Notes: generated by a model not told the origin, from the sequence alone. A DNA stretch of 64,000 nt from R-RK-3 sp031399085 (GCA_031399085.1 JANNOQ010000112.1:3223-67222); one strand, 5' to 3'. Shown: positions 1 through 9,686, counted from the first letter of the stretch. Numbers and translations are program-made.

Positions 1-119
1 TGGCGGAGATCCCATTTTGTCGCCGAGAATTTGATCCATTCGCGCCGGGTCCCAGCTCGATTGTCGAAAGTTCAAAAGCTGTAGCCCAGTTGGGAATTAT
101 CAGGCATGTAGCTTGAACA

Positions 120-1652
120 ATGTCGATCACCAACCGCTTCTTCGTCCAATCCACAATTGCCTTGCTCTTCGTCGGATTTCTGGCGCTAACAGGCATTGTC
201 GGGACCACCTTTTGGCTGGCGGAGCGCGCGCAGGTCTACTTCAACCAGGTCATTGAGGCACGTGACACGCGGGTTGCCGCTGTGGAACTGCGCAATGCTT
301 TGCAAACGGCAGAATCGAGTCAGCGCGGATTTCTCTTTACTGGCAACGAGATTTATCTAGCTTCCTATGACCCCGCGAAGGCACTCGCGCAAAGACAACT
401 TGATGCTTTGAATCGGATGATTGCGCCTTACAGTGAAGCTAACGTCTCTGTTATGCGGCTGACAACCATCATCACCGAAAAATTCTCTGAGATGGACCAG
501 ACGATTGCCTTGAAGCGCGACCGCAGGGACGCGGAGGCTCTTGCCGTTGTCCGGACCAACCGCGGTAAGGCGCTGACGGATGAAGCCAATGTCTTTTTCT
601 CCGGCATCATACGTGCGGCGGACGACCGGCTTACGACGGGCGTAGGGGAGCAGCAAGCCAATGCGACTTGGCTGCGTTTATTCTCGAGCCTCGGCGGAAT
701 CCTTATTGTCGCCGTCGTCGGTGGGGCTGCCTACACCGTTCTGCGCTACACGCGCGAACTCGGCGAGGCGCGCGACGAAGTAAGCATGCTCAACTCCGGC
801 CTCGAGGAGCGCGTGAAAGACCGCACCGCGGATGTCGCAAAAGCCAATCAGGAAATTCAGCGCTTCGCCTACATTGTCACGCACGACCTCCGCGCGCCGC
901 TCGTCAACATCACGGGCTTCACCACGGAACTAGAACGCGGGATCAAGAGCGTTCGGGCGTTGATAGAACAATCCGAGGCCGGAAATGACCCTACCAATCT
1001 GGTGATGCAAGAGGCTCGTATTGCAGCGACCGAAGACATGCCTGAAGCCATCGGCTTCATCCGGTCCTCGACCCAAAAGATGGACAACCTGATCAACGCG
1101 ATCCTGAAGCTGTCGCGGGAGGGACAACGGACGCTGCGGCCGGAGCGCTTTGATCTCAAGACGGTGATTATGGCAAGCGCTGCCGCGATCCAGCACCAGC
1201 TTTCGCAAGCCGACGGGGAGATCAACCTCGATCTCGATATTCCGCCCATCGTCACTGACAAGCTGGCGGTGGAGCAGATCATCAGCAACCTCCTGGATAA
1301 CGCCATCAAATATCGCTCGAAAGACCGGCCGCTGCGTATCGCTGTACGGGCCCAAATTTCACCAAACGACCGCATCAGAATAGAGATCGCGGACAATGGT
1401 CGTGGCATCGCCGCGAGGGACATTGAGCGTGTCTTCGAATTGTTCAGACGTGCCGGAGTGCAGGACATGCCCGGCGAAGGCATCGGCCTTGCCTTTGTGC
1501 AAACCGTACTCCGAAACCTCAATGGTGAGATCGCGGTAACGTCTGCACTTGACAAGGGCACGACCTTTCGCATCGTGCTACCCCGCACTCTGGAAGTTTC
1601 TTGGAGTTCGCCCACGAGAGAAGAGGCAATGCCTGTCGCCAAAACCTCGTGA
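120..1652 (+). CDS. CHASE3-type sensor histidine kinase
   Basis: The 510-residue protein has a membrane segment near residues 11-33, a periplasmic helical region of CHASE3 type (about 40-180, with the typical SSQRGFLFTG stretch), and a second membrane segment near 184-208. A coiled coil leads into a HisKA domain with the phospho-acceptor H255 in THDLRAPL. The ATPase domain shows an N box (NLLDNAIKYRS, about 390-400), a G1 box (ADNGRGIA) and a G2 box (GEGIGLAFV). It should autophosphorylate in response to a periplasmic or membrane cue. No response regulator lies next to it, so its partner is unknown. The start ATG lacks a strong ribosome-binding site, but the signal anchor follows directly. 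Confidence 0.93.
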   Translation: MSITNRFFVQSTIALLFVGFLALTGIVGTTFWLAERAQVYFNQVIEARDTRVAAVELRNALQTAESSQRGFLFTGNEIYLASYDPAKALAQRQLDALNRMIAPYSEANVSVMRLTTIITEKFSEMDQTIALKRDRRDAEALAVVRTNRGKALTDEANVFFSGIIRAADDRLTTGVGEQQANATWLRLFSSLGGILIVAVVGGAAYTVLRYTRELGEARDEVSMLNSGLEERVKDRTADVAKANQEIQRFAYIVTHDLRAPLVNITGFTTELERGIKSVRALIEQSEAGNDPTNLVMQEARIAATEDMPEAIGFIRSSTQKMDNLINAILKLSREGQRTLRPERFDLKTVIMASAAAIQHQLSQADGEINLDLDIPPIVTDKLAVEQIISNLLDNAIKYRSKDRPLRIAVRAQISPNDRIRIEIADNGRGIAARDIERVFELFRRAGVQDMPGEGIGLAFVQTVLRNLNGEIAVTSALDKGTTFRIVLPRTLEVSWSSPTREEAMPVAKTS

Positions 1653-1681
1653 CAAGCCGCCGCCGGCTCTCGCCGTGATCA

Positions 1682-2191
1682 GTCGGGAATGTAAGAAGGG
1701 CGCGCGGCTATCAGTGCCGTGACAGGCAATCAAACACTGACGGCAAGCTTGGGGGATGGAAGGGCATGCTATCGGATAAGAAGGGGCCACTGAAACGCGG
1801 TAGGATCGGGTCGATCCGGTTGCTGCCGTTGGTGATATGCCTGCTAGCAGCCAGTACCGTCTCAGCGATGGCGCGGGAGGGTCCCCAGGGCATCACCGCG
1901 CCGACAGTTTTTCCGGCGTTCGATCCCAACGCGCCTGCGTGCAGAAAACCTTCTGGCCTGAAGAAAGTGCTCGCATTCGCAAGGGACAATCAGCGCGAGT
2001 TCATGCAGGGCGTCGATCGCGGGCTTGCCATGGCCGCCAAGGACCGCGGGCTGGACTATCGGATGGTAACGGCAGACAACGAAGCAGCCAAACAGGTCGA
2101 GCAGTTACGGCTGTTCCTCACCGCGAAAATCGGTGGGATGGTTGTTGCGCCCGTCGATGCCCCTTCCCTGGGCCGTAGCCTCCAGGAACTC
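1682..2191. repeat. Direct repeat copy 1 (binding-protein 5' region)
   Basis: About 510 bases covering the leader and first third of the binding-protein gene recur in the same orientation at 9089-9592 with scattered substitutions and small indels in the leader. The two copies flank the ku-ligD-ku locus. Similarity starts near GGGAATGTAAGAA and ends at the CAGGAACT/CAGGAGCT step. Confidence 0.88.
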
Positions 2192-2935
2192 ATATGGGCG
2201 GGCGCCTATGTCGGCACCGTCGTGCCTCCGCCGGCGACCTCCTTACTAAACGCTCCGCAATATTTGACGGGCAAGGCTCTCGGCGATGCGGCGGCGGCGT
2301 ACATCAGGCGCCGGCTGGGAGGCTCGGCAAAGGTCGTATTGCTCACACACGATAGCCTCCAGTTTCTCGCGCCGCGCTTCGTCGCCATTCGCGACTCACT
2401 GAAAGATATCCCCGGCGTCAATGTGGTTGCCGACATCTCACCAATTACTGTGAACAAGGAGGGCGGCCTTGCGACCATGTCCACCATCCTCCTGGCGCAT
2501 CCTAACGTCGATGTCGTGCTCGGTGCGGATACCGTAGTGCTCGGCGCGCTCGCGGCGCTGAGGGCGGCAGGGAAGGCCCGCCCTGATCAGTTCCTGGGCG
2601 GCATCGACGGAGAGCCGGAAGCCGTCGCCGAAATTAAAAAAACCAACAGTCCCTACAAGATAAGCATCAGCCTCGCCTCTCCCGTCTTCGGTTATGCCAT
2701 GGGGCAGCACGCAGCCGATTGGCTCGAAGGCAAGAGCATACCGCAGGCCATGGACATCCTTCCCAGTGCCCTGACCGTCACGAACATCGCGCAGTACGAG
2801 GCCGACCTGGTCGACCCCGCGGCGGTTTATGCCGATCCCGCACGCCGGGCCTCATACCTCAAGATGTACGGGAACATTTGCTACGATAGCCGCGACCGAT
2901 ATGTCAACTTTCCGTGGTCATCCGAGGTAAAATAG
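1766..2935 (+). CDS. Periplasmic sugar-type substrate-binding protein (orphan)
   Basis: This 389-residue protein has a basic N-terminus, a hydrophobic stretch and a Sec cleavage site after SAMA (about residue 36). The remainder resembles the periplasmic binding protein family of ribose/xylose ABC importers, with an N-lobe around KKVLAFARDNQREFMQGVDRG and the hinge-region sequence DVVLGADTVVLGALAALRAAG. It would bind a small solute in the periplasm. No permease or ATPase gene is adjacent, so it may serve a distant transporter or act as a receptor for a sensor kinase; the CHASE3 kinase just upstream is one candidate. GGAAGGG precedes the chosen ATG. A truncated paralogue lies at 9162. Confidence 0.85.
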   Translation: MLSDKKGPLKRGRIGSIRLLPLVICLLAASTVSAMAREGPQGITAPTVFPAFDPNAPACRKPSGLKKVLAFARDNQREFMQGVDRGLAMAAKDRGLDYRMVTADNEAAKQVEQLRLFLTAKIGGMVVAPVDAPSLGRSLQELIWAGAYVGTVVPPPATSLLNAPQYLTGKALGDAAAAYIRRRLGGSAKVVLLTHDSLQFLAPRFVAIRDSLKDIPGVNVVADISPITVNKEGGLATMSTILLAHPNVDVVLGADTVVLGALAALRAAGKARPDQFLGGIDGEPEAVAEIKKTNSPYKISISLASPVFGYAMGQHAADWLEGKSIPQAMDILPSALTVTNIAQYEADLVDPAAVYADPARRASYLKMYGNICYDSRDRYVNFPWSSEVK

Positions 2936-3249
2936 AAATTTTGTTGGAGCAAGACCCCACAGTTAATGCCGCTCGCCTTCCGACATCATCAGTTCCTGGA
3001 TAATATCGCCCATCCGCTCGAGGACGACCTGCCCTAATTTAGCCTATCCATGCAGATGGAGATTCTCTTGTATGGTCGGGTCACGTCGCGCCGGACTCCG
3101 TTTCCCCTTCGCTGGAGAATTCTCCATAAGCGTTTGGGCTGATAGGTTCGGTGTTTTGACTTTTTGGGCAAGCCTTCAGGGCGAAATTGAGGATCGGCCT
3201 CCGGCAGCAAGCTATGGGCCGCCACATGGGCGGCCCAACGTGGATACGC
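2936..3249. other. Intergenic, no convincing gene
   Basis: No supported gene is visible here. On the minus strand a short coding-like tail (GQVVLERMGDIIQELMMSEG, then stop) occurs around 2965-3035 but is cut off by an upstream stop, so it is at best a gene remnant. No clear terminator hairpin follows the binding-protein gene. Confidence 0.4.
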
Positions 3250-3837
3250 TTAGCGGACGTGGCGGTTGCGCTCCGACTCGGCTTCGGCTTGGCTAAAGGC
3301 CGGAGCATCGGCGTCGTAGCGGGTCCAGCCGTCGTCACGGTAGGTCTGGCCGCGCGTGCCCACATCGACCGGATCGAAGTCCTGCATGATGGCCTCGGCC
3401 TTAGCGGCGCGGGTTTCGTCGGCGCGGATGGACACGAGGGTGCCGCCACGCCGCACGTTCTCGGCGTAGACTTCGGCCTCGTCCGGCGAAACGCCATAAT
3501 CGATAAGCGCGCCAAGCAGGCCGCCTGTCACAGTTGCGGCGGCAGCCGTCGCCAGCGTGGTGGCGAGAACGCCGGCCGCAACAAGCGGTCCGAGGCCCGG
3601 AATCGCGATGATGCCAAGCGAGGCTAGAAGGCCGACGCCTGTACCGGCGGCAAGCCCGATGCCCGCGCCAGTCGCCGCGCCGTCCTGGACGCTATCGCCG
3701 TCGTTTGTACCGATTTCGGTGTCGTGCTGCCTAACGATACTGATCTCGCTGGAGGTGAAACCGTCAGTTTCCAATGCGGAAACGACCTCACGTGCAACGG
3801 ACGGATCGTCGTAAACATGCGTGATGGTGCGTGTCAT
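3250..3837 (-). CDS. General-stress 17M-like protein with glycine-rich core
   Basis: This 195-residue protein starts with an alpha/beta unit (MTRTITHVYDDPSVAREVV) like that of general stress protein 17M, in which one partner adds or flips a sheet. A hydrophobic Gly/Ala-rich segment (about residues 55-115) resembles a glycine-zipper and could associate with the membrane. A second small domain (VSPDEAEVYAENVRRGG) follows, then a charged tail. Homologues are common in rhizobia and tend to be stress-induced; the biochemical role is unknown. It lies 12 bases downstream of the exported small protein gene at 3850-4170 and is probably co-transcribed with it. Confidence 0.78.
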   Translation of the reverse strand: MTRTITHVYDDPSVAREVVSALETDGFTSSEISIVRQHDTEIGTNDGDSVQDGAATGAGIGLAAGTGVGLLASLGIIAIPGLGPLVAAGVLATTLATAAAATVTGGLLGALIDYGVSPDEAEVYAENVRRGGTLVSIRADETRAAKAEAIMQDFDPVDVGTRGQTYRDDGWTRYDADAPAFSQAEAESERNRHVR

Positions 3838-3849
3838 ATGTGCATCCCT

Positions 3850-4170
3850 TTATTGCTGAACGACGTTGCCGCGATAGTCGAGAGCAACCGCCACTGCCTG
3901 TCCCGCTTTCGTGGCTTGGCCGCGCCAGATGCCGCTATCGTCCTTCTTAAGGTTCTTGACTTCTTGGAAACCGGCCTTCGCGATGCGCTCGCGTGCCTGA
4001 TCCTCAGTGAAGCTGTTGGCGCCCGTCAGCGGCGGAGTGTCGGCTTGGGTTGTCGACGTGGCGGGGGCTTTTGCAGCAGGTTCGACCGCCGGGGCTGCGG
4101 TCTGGGCGAATGCCAAACCTACCGAGCATATAAGAGCCAGTGCTGCCAATCCCACTGAAGTATTGCGCAT
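3850..4170 (-). CDS. Small exported PepSY-like protein
   Basis: The ATG at 4170 is preceded by GGAGG at good spacing and gives a 106-residue protein. A longer reading back to 4413 has no support. It has a signal peptide (MRNTSVGLAALALICSVGLA, cleavage near FAQ-TAA), a low-complexity Ala/Pro/Thr linker, and a C-terminal PepSY-like unit (EDQARERIAKAGFQEVKNL ... VALDYRGNVV). Such small periplasmic proteins are widespread in Hyphomicrobiales and of unknown function. It is the first gene of a likely two-gene unit with the stress protein. Confidence 0.75.
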   Translation of the reverse strand: MRNTSVGLAALALICSVGLAFAQTAAPAVEPAAKAPATSTTQADTPPLTGANSFTEDQARERIAKAGFQEVKNLKKDDSGIWRGQATKAGQAVAVALDYRGNVVQQ

Positions 4171-4637
4171 TTTAATCCTCCTTTGGTTTTGCTTGCCGCA
4201 TTCCGAACGGCTAACAGCCCAAAGCTCGAAGGAGGTCTTTTGTTCCGCCGAGCGGGAAATGATGCTTAGGCTGATCATTCGTAGCGAGGGCGCGGGAGCC
4301 TCTACTGAGCGGGGCGCAGCATTAACGGGTTCCCCGCAGCCATTAAAGCAGGGGAATTGTCGACCGCCGCTTGGCAAAGGCTGCGGGCAGCCATAGGTCG
4401 TAGTTCGCGCCATGCTTTCGCGGACATACCCGGTAAACTTAATGAGCTACAATCATGATATTGTGGCTCGGCGAAGGTTAACAAAAGATCGTAAATGTCT
4501 GCTCGCACCTCATCGCGGCAAGCGCGGCCTTCGCTAACGGCTGGGTTGAAGGATCGCTCTCACAGAGAGCCATTGCCGCAAGGAACAACTTATTCAACGT
4601 CGTGTTAAATCTACCGGTACCGATGGAGTTTTGCGTC
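4171..4637. other. Divergent intergenic region before ku
   Basis: About 470 bases separate the minus-strand stress pair from the plus-strand ku gene. It should hold both divergent promoters, but I see no unambiguous operator, RNA gene or terminator. A GTG at 4602 is in frame with ku but has no ribosome-binding site. Confidence 0.4.
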
Positions 4638-5498
4638 ATGACGCCCCGAGCGAATTGGAAAGGTTTTATCAAAGTTTCCGAACTCAGCATTCCAGTGGCG
4701 CTGTATTCGGCTGCCACCACCTCGGAGCGCGTTTCCTTCCACACCATAAATCGCAACACAGGCAACCGCGTGCGCCGGCAGTTCGTCGACGAGGAAACCG
4801 AACAGCCGGTCGAGAAGGAGAACCAGGTCAAGGGTTACGAGATCAGCCAGGGCGAATATGTCATCTTGGAGCCCCAGGAGATCGCAGAGGCAATTCCGGA
4901 AAGCGACAAGACGATCCGCGTCGAGGCGTTCCTGCCCTGTACAGAGATCGACACGGCCTATTTCGACAAGCCCTATTATCTGGCTCCATCCGGCAGCATC
5001 GGCAATGAAGGCTTTGCCCTGCTAGGCGAGGGCATGCGGCGGCAGAAGGTGGCTGCACTCGGGCGCGCTGTGCTGTTCCGTCGCGTGCGCACGCTACTGT
5101 TGCGCGCTGACGGCCCGCGGATCGTAGCGCATACGCTACATTTCGACTATGAGGTTCGGGCTGCGGTGGAGATCTTTAGCGACATCCCCGAGTTGAAAAT
5201 CGAAGGCGAGATGCTCGATCTCGCCAAGCACATTATTAAGACCAAATCTGGCAAGTTCGATCCGCGAAAGTTCGACGACCGCTATGAGGATGCGTTGGCC
5301 GAATTGGTTAAGGCCAAGATCGCCGGCCGCGAAATCAAGGCGCTGCCGCGCCCGAAGGAGACCAAGGTCGTCGACCTGATCGAGGCCCTTCGCCAGAGCG
5401 CCGGTGTTGACGCCAAATCTGCGCGGAAGGCCAAGGCCAAAGCGAAGCCTGCTAGCAATAAGAAGGCCGAGGCCGCGCTGCACCGCAAAGCAAGCTAA
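4638..5498 (+). CDS. ku: Ku protein for non-homologous end joining (copy 1)
   Basis: This 286-residue protein is a bacterial Ku homologue. It has the N-terminal beta-barrel opening (RANWKGFIKVSELSIPVALY), the core sequence VSFHTINRNTGNRVRRQFVD, and the bridge region (EVRAAVEIFSDIPELKIEGEM). The C-terminal tail is Lys/Ala-rich (about 255-286), as in Ku proteins that bind DNA and recruit LigD. It would form a homodimeric ring on double-strand ends. I start it at ATG 4638 because the family begins just before this WKG motif; an in-frame GTG lies at 4602. Its TAA overlaps the ligD ATG by one base (TAATG), implying translational coupling. Confidence 0.95.
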   Translation: MTPRANWKGFIKVSELSIPVALYSAATTSERVSFHTINRNTGNRVRRQFVDEETEQPVEKENQVKGYEISQGEYVILEPQEIAEAIPESDKTIRVEAFLPCTEIDTAYFDKPYYLAPSGSIGNEGFALLGEGMRRQKVAALGRAVLFRRVRTLLLRADGPRIVAHTLHFDYEVRAAVEIFSDIPELKIEGEMLDLAKHIIKTKSGKFDPRKFDDRYEDALAELVKAKIAGREIKALPRPKETKVVDLIEALRQSAGVDAKSARKAKAKAKPASNKKAEAALHRKAS

Positions 5499-7990
5499 TG
5501 GCGACCCTCGCGCCGTATCGAAAGAAGCGGGATTTCGGTACTACGTCCGAGCCGCGCGGGAAGCGGGCGAAGTCCGCGGGTGGCGACAGTTTTGTGATTC
5601 AGAAGCATGCCGCGCGCCGCCTGCACTACGACCTTAGGCTGGAAATGGACGGCGTGCTGAAAAGCTGGGCCGTCACGAAAGGGCCAAGCCTTGTCGCCGG
5701 CGAAAAGCGGCTGGCGGTGCATGTTGAGGATCACCCGCTCGACTATGGCGACTTTGAGGGAACCATCCCGAAAGGCGAGTATGGCGGCGGCACCGTAATC
5801 GTCTGGGATCGTGGGCGCTGGTCGCCGATCGGCAATGCTAAGAAGGGCTATGCCAAAGGTCATCTCGAATTCGAGCTGCATGGCGACAAGCTCAAGGGCC
5901 GCTTTCATCTGGTGCGCATGGCCAGCAAGCCGCGCGATCGCCACGAGAACTGGCTGCTGATCAAGGCCGTTGACGCGCATGCCCGCGAGGAAGGCGCCCC
6001 TGAGGTCACCGAAGAGCGGCCGGAGTCTGTCAAGACGGGGCGGGTGATTGCGGACGTCGAAGGCGAGGCGCCGGGCTGGTCCTCGAAGACGGGCAAGATC
6101 GAAAAGCCTAGCGAGGCGGTGCTCCCGAAAGGCTCGAAAAAATCCGACTATCCCGGCTTCATTGAGCCCACGCTGGCCAGCCTGAGGCCCAGCCCGCCGC
6201 CAGGCGGGAACTGGCTACATGAAATTAAGTTCGACGGCTACCGCCTGCAGGCGCATATTCGCGCAGGAAGCGTAAAACTGCTCACCCGCAGCGGGCTCGA
6301 TTGGACAGCTAAATTCGGCCAGCCTATCGTGGAGGCGTTGGCCGGCCTGCCGGCCAAGGACGCCATCATCGACGGCGAGATCATCGTCGAAGGCGCGGGC
6401 AATGCCTCCGATTTCTCCGCATTGCAGGATGACCTCTCCAACGGACGCGGAAACCGGCTGGTATTCTACGCCTTCGACTTGCTCTATCTCGACGGCCATG
6501 ACTTTCGCCCCGCGCCGCTTATCGAGCGCAAGACCGCGTTGGCTTTGCTCCTTGCCTCCGCCGCCCCTGTCATCCGCTATAGCGAGCATTTCGAGGAGAA
6601 CGGCGACCTGGTGCTGCGCCACGCCTGCCGGCTCAGCCTGGAAGGCGTTGTCTCAAAGCTGCGCGATTCGCCCTACCGGTCCGGGCGGCGCAAGGACTGG
6701 ATCAAGTCGAAATGCTCCGAGCGACAGGAATTCGTCGTCGGCGGCTATGTGCCCTCGACGGTGACGAGAAAAGCCATCGGCTCGCTGATCCTGGGCTATT
6801 TCGACAAGGGCGCGCTCGTCTATGCCGGCCGGGTAGGCACTGGCTACACCAATAAGGTCGCCGCCGATCTGTTCGAGCGCCTGCAGCCACTCGGCATCGC
6901 CAAGAGCCCGTTCGCGAAAAAGCTCACCGCCGATGAAGTCAGGCAAGCGCTTTTTGTACGGCCAGAGTTCGTGGCCGAGGTCGAGTTCCGCGCTTGGACC
7001 GGCGACGGCGTCATTCGCCACGCATCGTTCCGGGGCCTGCGCGAGGACAAACGCGCCGAGGAGGTGGTGCGCGAATCTAAGGCGGCTGCTACCGCCGAAC
7101 GACCCGCGCCGCTCATCAAGCTCACTCATCCCGACCGCCTCTATTGGAAGGATGAAGGCGTCACCAAGCACGGTCTCGCAGACTATTATTCGCAGGTCTG
7201 GCCGCGCATTGGGGCTTTCATCGTCAACCGGCCGCTGTCGCTGCTGCGCTGTCCTGACGGCGTCGGCAGCCCCTGCTTTTTCCAAAAGCACGCCTGGCGC
7301 GGGCAGAGCGCCCATATCCTCACCGCGCGCGATCCGCAGAACGAGGAGGACCAGCCGATCCTCGCCATTGACGGGCTGCCGGGACTGATCGGCCTCGTGC
7401 AGGGGGGCGTGCTGGAAATCCACCCCTGGGGCTCCCGGCTCGACGACCTGGAGCGGCCCGACATGATTATTATGGATTTGGACCCGGGCGATGCTGTGGA
7501 ATGGGAAACTGTGATCGAGGCCGCCCACGAGGTGCACGAGCGGCTGCTTAGAGCGGGCCTGCAAAGCTTCGTTAAGACATCCGGAGGCAAGGGATTGCAT
7601 GTTTGCGCGCCGTTGAAGCCGGCGGAAGGATGGGAGGGGGTAAAGGCCTTTGCTAAGGGCGTCGCGGATTCTATGAGCGCTGACAGTCCCGAGCGCTTCG
7701 TTGGGACGGTGACTAAGTCCAAACGCAGGGGCAAAATCCTGGTGGACTATCTGCGCAACGGTCGCGGATCGACGGCCGTTGCCGCTTATTCGACACGCGC
7801 CCGGCCCGGCGCCGCTGTCTCCATGCCGCTGGACTGGTCCGAACTCAGCTCCGCGATCGGCCCTGCTTATTTTACGATCATGAACGCCCCGACGCGGCTT
7901 GCCACGCTGGGCGCCGATCCATGGGAAGATTTTTGGAAGGCCGCTGCCGTGCTGGCTGACCGAACCAAGCCCCGGCGCATGAGGGCATAA
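5498..7990 (+). CDS. ligD: Multifunctional DNA ligase D (PE-ligase-polymerase)
   Basis: The 830-residue LigD has its domains in rhizobial order. The 3'-phosphoesterase comes first (about 30-165; QKHAARRLHYDLRLEMDG with H37, H43 and D45, and H79 in VEDHPLDY). The ATP-dependent ligase follows (about 215-520; nucleophilic K244 in EIKFDGYR, then IDGEIIV and EGVVSKLRD). The primase-like polymerase is last (about 540-825; metal-binding D660/D662 in IMDLDPGD, and KTSGGKGLHV). It trims, fills and seals ends held by Ku. It is translationally coupled to ku upstream and converges on the second ku, 8 bases away. All key catalytic residues are present, so it should be functional. Confidence 0.97.
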   Translation: MATLAPYRKKRDFGTTSEPRGKRAKSAGGDSFVIQKHAARRLHYDLRLEMDGVLKSWAVTKGPSLVAGEKRLAVHVEDHPLDYGDFEGTIPKGEYGGGTVIVWDRGRWSPIGNAKKGYAKGHLEFELHGDKLKGRFHLVRMASKPRDRHENWLLIKAVDAHAREEGAPEVTEERPESVKTGRVIADVEGEAPGWSSKTGKIEKPSEAVLPKGSKKSDYPGFIEPTLASLRPSPPPGGNWLHEIKFDGYRLQAHIRAGSVKLLTRSGLDWTAKFGQPIVEALAGLPAKDAIIDGEIIVEGAGNASDFSALQDDLSNGRGNRLVFYAFDLLYLDGHDFRPAPLIERKTALALLLASAAPVIRYSEHFEENGDLVLRHACRLSLEGVVSKLRDSPYRSGRRKDWIKSKCSERQEFVVGGYVPSTVTRKAIGSLILGYFDKGALVYAGRVGTGYTNKVAADLFERLQPLGIAKSPFAKKLTADEVRQALFVRPEFVAEVEFRAWTGDGVIRHASFRGLREDKRAEEVVRESKAAATAERPAPLIKLTHPDRLYWKDEGVTKHGLADYYSQVWPRIGAFIVNRPLSLLRCPDGVGSPCFFQKHAWRGQSAHILTARDPQNEEDQPILAIDGLPGLIGLVQGGVLEIHPWGSRLDDLERPDMIIMDLDPGDAVEWETVIEAAHEVHERLLRAGLQSFVKTSGGKGLHVCAPLKPAEGWEGVKAFAKGVADSMSADSPERFVGTVTKSKRRGKILVDYLRNGRGSTAVAAYSTRARPGAAVSMPLDWSELSSAIGPAYFTIMNAPTRLATLGADPWEDFWKAAAVLADRTKPRRMRA

Positions 7991-7998
7991 ACGCTCAT

Positions 7999-8808
7999 TT
8001 AGCGCTTTCCCCTCTTTTCCGCCTCCAGCGATTTTTTCAGCGCATCGACGATGCTGACGACGTTTGTCGGTCGCTCCGGCTCGTCCATTTGCGCTTTGGC
8101 GGTGGTCTTCTTGCCCTTCTTCTTCCGGCGGCTCTCGATGATCTCCTTCAGCCGCGACTGGACGGGATCATCCACCATGGAGGTGTCCCAGGGCTGCGTC
8201 ATATCCTCAATCAGGCTCTCGACCAGCGCCAAGCTTTTGGAATCGGGCTTTTCCGCTTTCAGATCGCCGAAATAATCCTTTGGATCGCGCACCTCGTCGC
8301 CATAACGAAGCGTCCACAGAACAATGCCCTTGTCGCGCGGCTGCAGTATCACCGCCCGCTCACGGCGGTAAAGCACTAGCCTCGAAATCCCCACGGTCTG
8401 CGTCGCGGCCATGGCGTCGCGGATGACGGAAAATGCCTCCTGGGCGACATCATCGTCAGGCAGCAGATAATGCGGCGTGTCGTACCAAATCCATTCGATG
8501 GTATCTGCGGGCACGAAACTGTCGATATTGATGGTCCGGGTGCTCTCCAGGCCGACCGCGTCGATCTCGTCCTCTTCTAAAGTGACGTAACGGCCAGCCT
8601 CGGTCTCATAGCCCTTCGCTTCTTCGTCGCTTTCCACCAGCTTACCGGTCTCGTCATCGACATAGCGCGTCCGCAAGCGGTTTCCCGTCGCAGAGTTCAC
8701 AGTGTGAAACTTCACCTTTTCGCGTGCCGTCTGTGCCGGCGTCATCGAAACGGCGCAGGTCACTAGCGACAGTTTGAGATAGCCCTTCCAAAACGTGCGC
8801 GGCGCCAT
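7999..8808 (-). CDS. ku: Ku protein (copy 2)
   Basis: The ATG at 8808 follows TTGGAGGC and gives 269 residues. The N-terminus (MAPRTFWKGYLKLSLVTC) and the core (VKFHTVNSATGNRLRTRYVD) are Ku signatures, but it is clearly diverged from copy 1 and has a Lys-rich segment (RRKKKGKK) rather than an Ala/Lys tail. Genomes with two or more Ku proteins often use heterodimers or condition-specific forms; that use is known from rhizobia and only inferred here. It is transcribed towards ligD with an 8-base gap between the stop codons, so it has its own promoter. Confidence 0.94.
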   Translation of the reverse strand: MAPRTFWKGYLKLSLVTCAVSMTPAQTAREKVKFHTVNSATGNRLRTRYVDDETGKLVESDEEAKGYETEAGRYVTLEEDEIDAVGLESTRTINIDSFVPADTIEWIWYDTPHYLLPDDDVAQEAFSVIRDAMAATQTVGISRLVLYRRERAVILQPRDKGIVLWTLRYGDEVRDPKDYFGDLKAEKPDSKSLALVESLIEDMTQPWDTSMVDDPVQSRLKEIIESRRKKKGKKTTAKAQMDEPERPTNVVSIVDALKKSLEAEKRGKR

Positions 8809-9088
8809 ATAAGCCTCCAACTCTGGAACGCGAACGCCTGGACTGAACAACTGTTCCCCTGTGTCCATTTCGGTGAACCGCTACTTTTTGCGAGGCGGTT
8901 GTCATCGAGGCTACGTCGGTTCCGCCGGTAAACCTCTTATACATGTCACCCGAAGGATTGACGGGATGTCTCCAAGGCGGGGGAAAGGCCAGATTGATGG
9001 ATACCACTTCAGCTTGCGACACTACGAGGAGTTCAACGCCGAGCGGCGCTGGGATGGCGACATGACAATTCGCACCGCCGCCTCTCTG
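8809..9088. other. Intergenic between ku copy 2 and repeat copy 2
   Basis: This stretch holds the upstream region of ku copy 2 and no supported gene. No RNA or operator motif stands out. Confidence 0.35.
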
Positions 9089-9592
9089 TCGGGGAATGTA
9101 AGAACGGGCGCGCTATCAGTTCCGCGACGGGCAATCAAAAACTGACGGCAAACTGTGGGGGATGGATAGCATGCCAACGTGTAAGAACGGAGCACTGAAC
9201 CACGGGAGGATCGGGTCGATCCGGTTGCTGCTGGCATTGTGCGTGCTAGCAGCCAGTATCGTCTCGGCTATGGCGCAGGACGGTCCGCAGGGCATCACCG
9301 CGCCGACAGTTTTTCCGGCGTTCGATCCTAACGCGCCTGCGTGCAGCAAACCTTCTGGCCTGAAGAAAGTGCTCGCATTCGCACGGGACAATCAGCGCGA
9401 GTTCATGCAGGGCGTCGATCGCGGGCTTGCCATGGCCGCCAAGGACCGCGAGCTGGACTATCGGATGGTAACTGCCGACAACGACGCAGCCAAACAGGTC
9501 GAGCAGTTACGGCTGTTCCTCACCGCGAAAATCGGTGGGATGGTCGCTGCGCCCGTCGATGCCCCCTCCCTGGGCCGTAGCCTGCAGGAGCT
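9089..9592. repeat. Direct repeat copy 2 (truncated binding-protein region)
   Basis: This is the second copy of the segment at 1682-2191, same orientation, high identity across the coding part and more divergence in the leader. Similarity stops abruptly after GCAGGAGCT, where unrelated sequence begins. Confidence 0.88.
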
Positions 9593-9686
9593 AAGATCCG
9601 CGAAGCGGCGCGCCGCACAATGCGGATGCATCATCGCCGCCAAAAACCTTGGAGTGGGTGGAATGGATGATGCGCCATCACGCTGA
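9162..9686 (+). pseudogene. Truncated binding-protein paralogue
   Basis: The first 144 or so codons nearly duplicate the periplasmic binding protein at 1766 (for example VLAFARDNQREFMQGVDRG is identical), including signal peptide and leader. After LGRSLQEL the reading frame runs into unrelated sequence (RSAKRRAAQCGC) and stops at 9686, so both lobes of the binding fold are incomplete. It could still be transcribed and exported, but it should not bind solute. It arose by duplication; truncation is most simply explained by a deletion or rearrangement breakpoint at about 9592. Confidence 0.85.
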
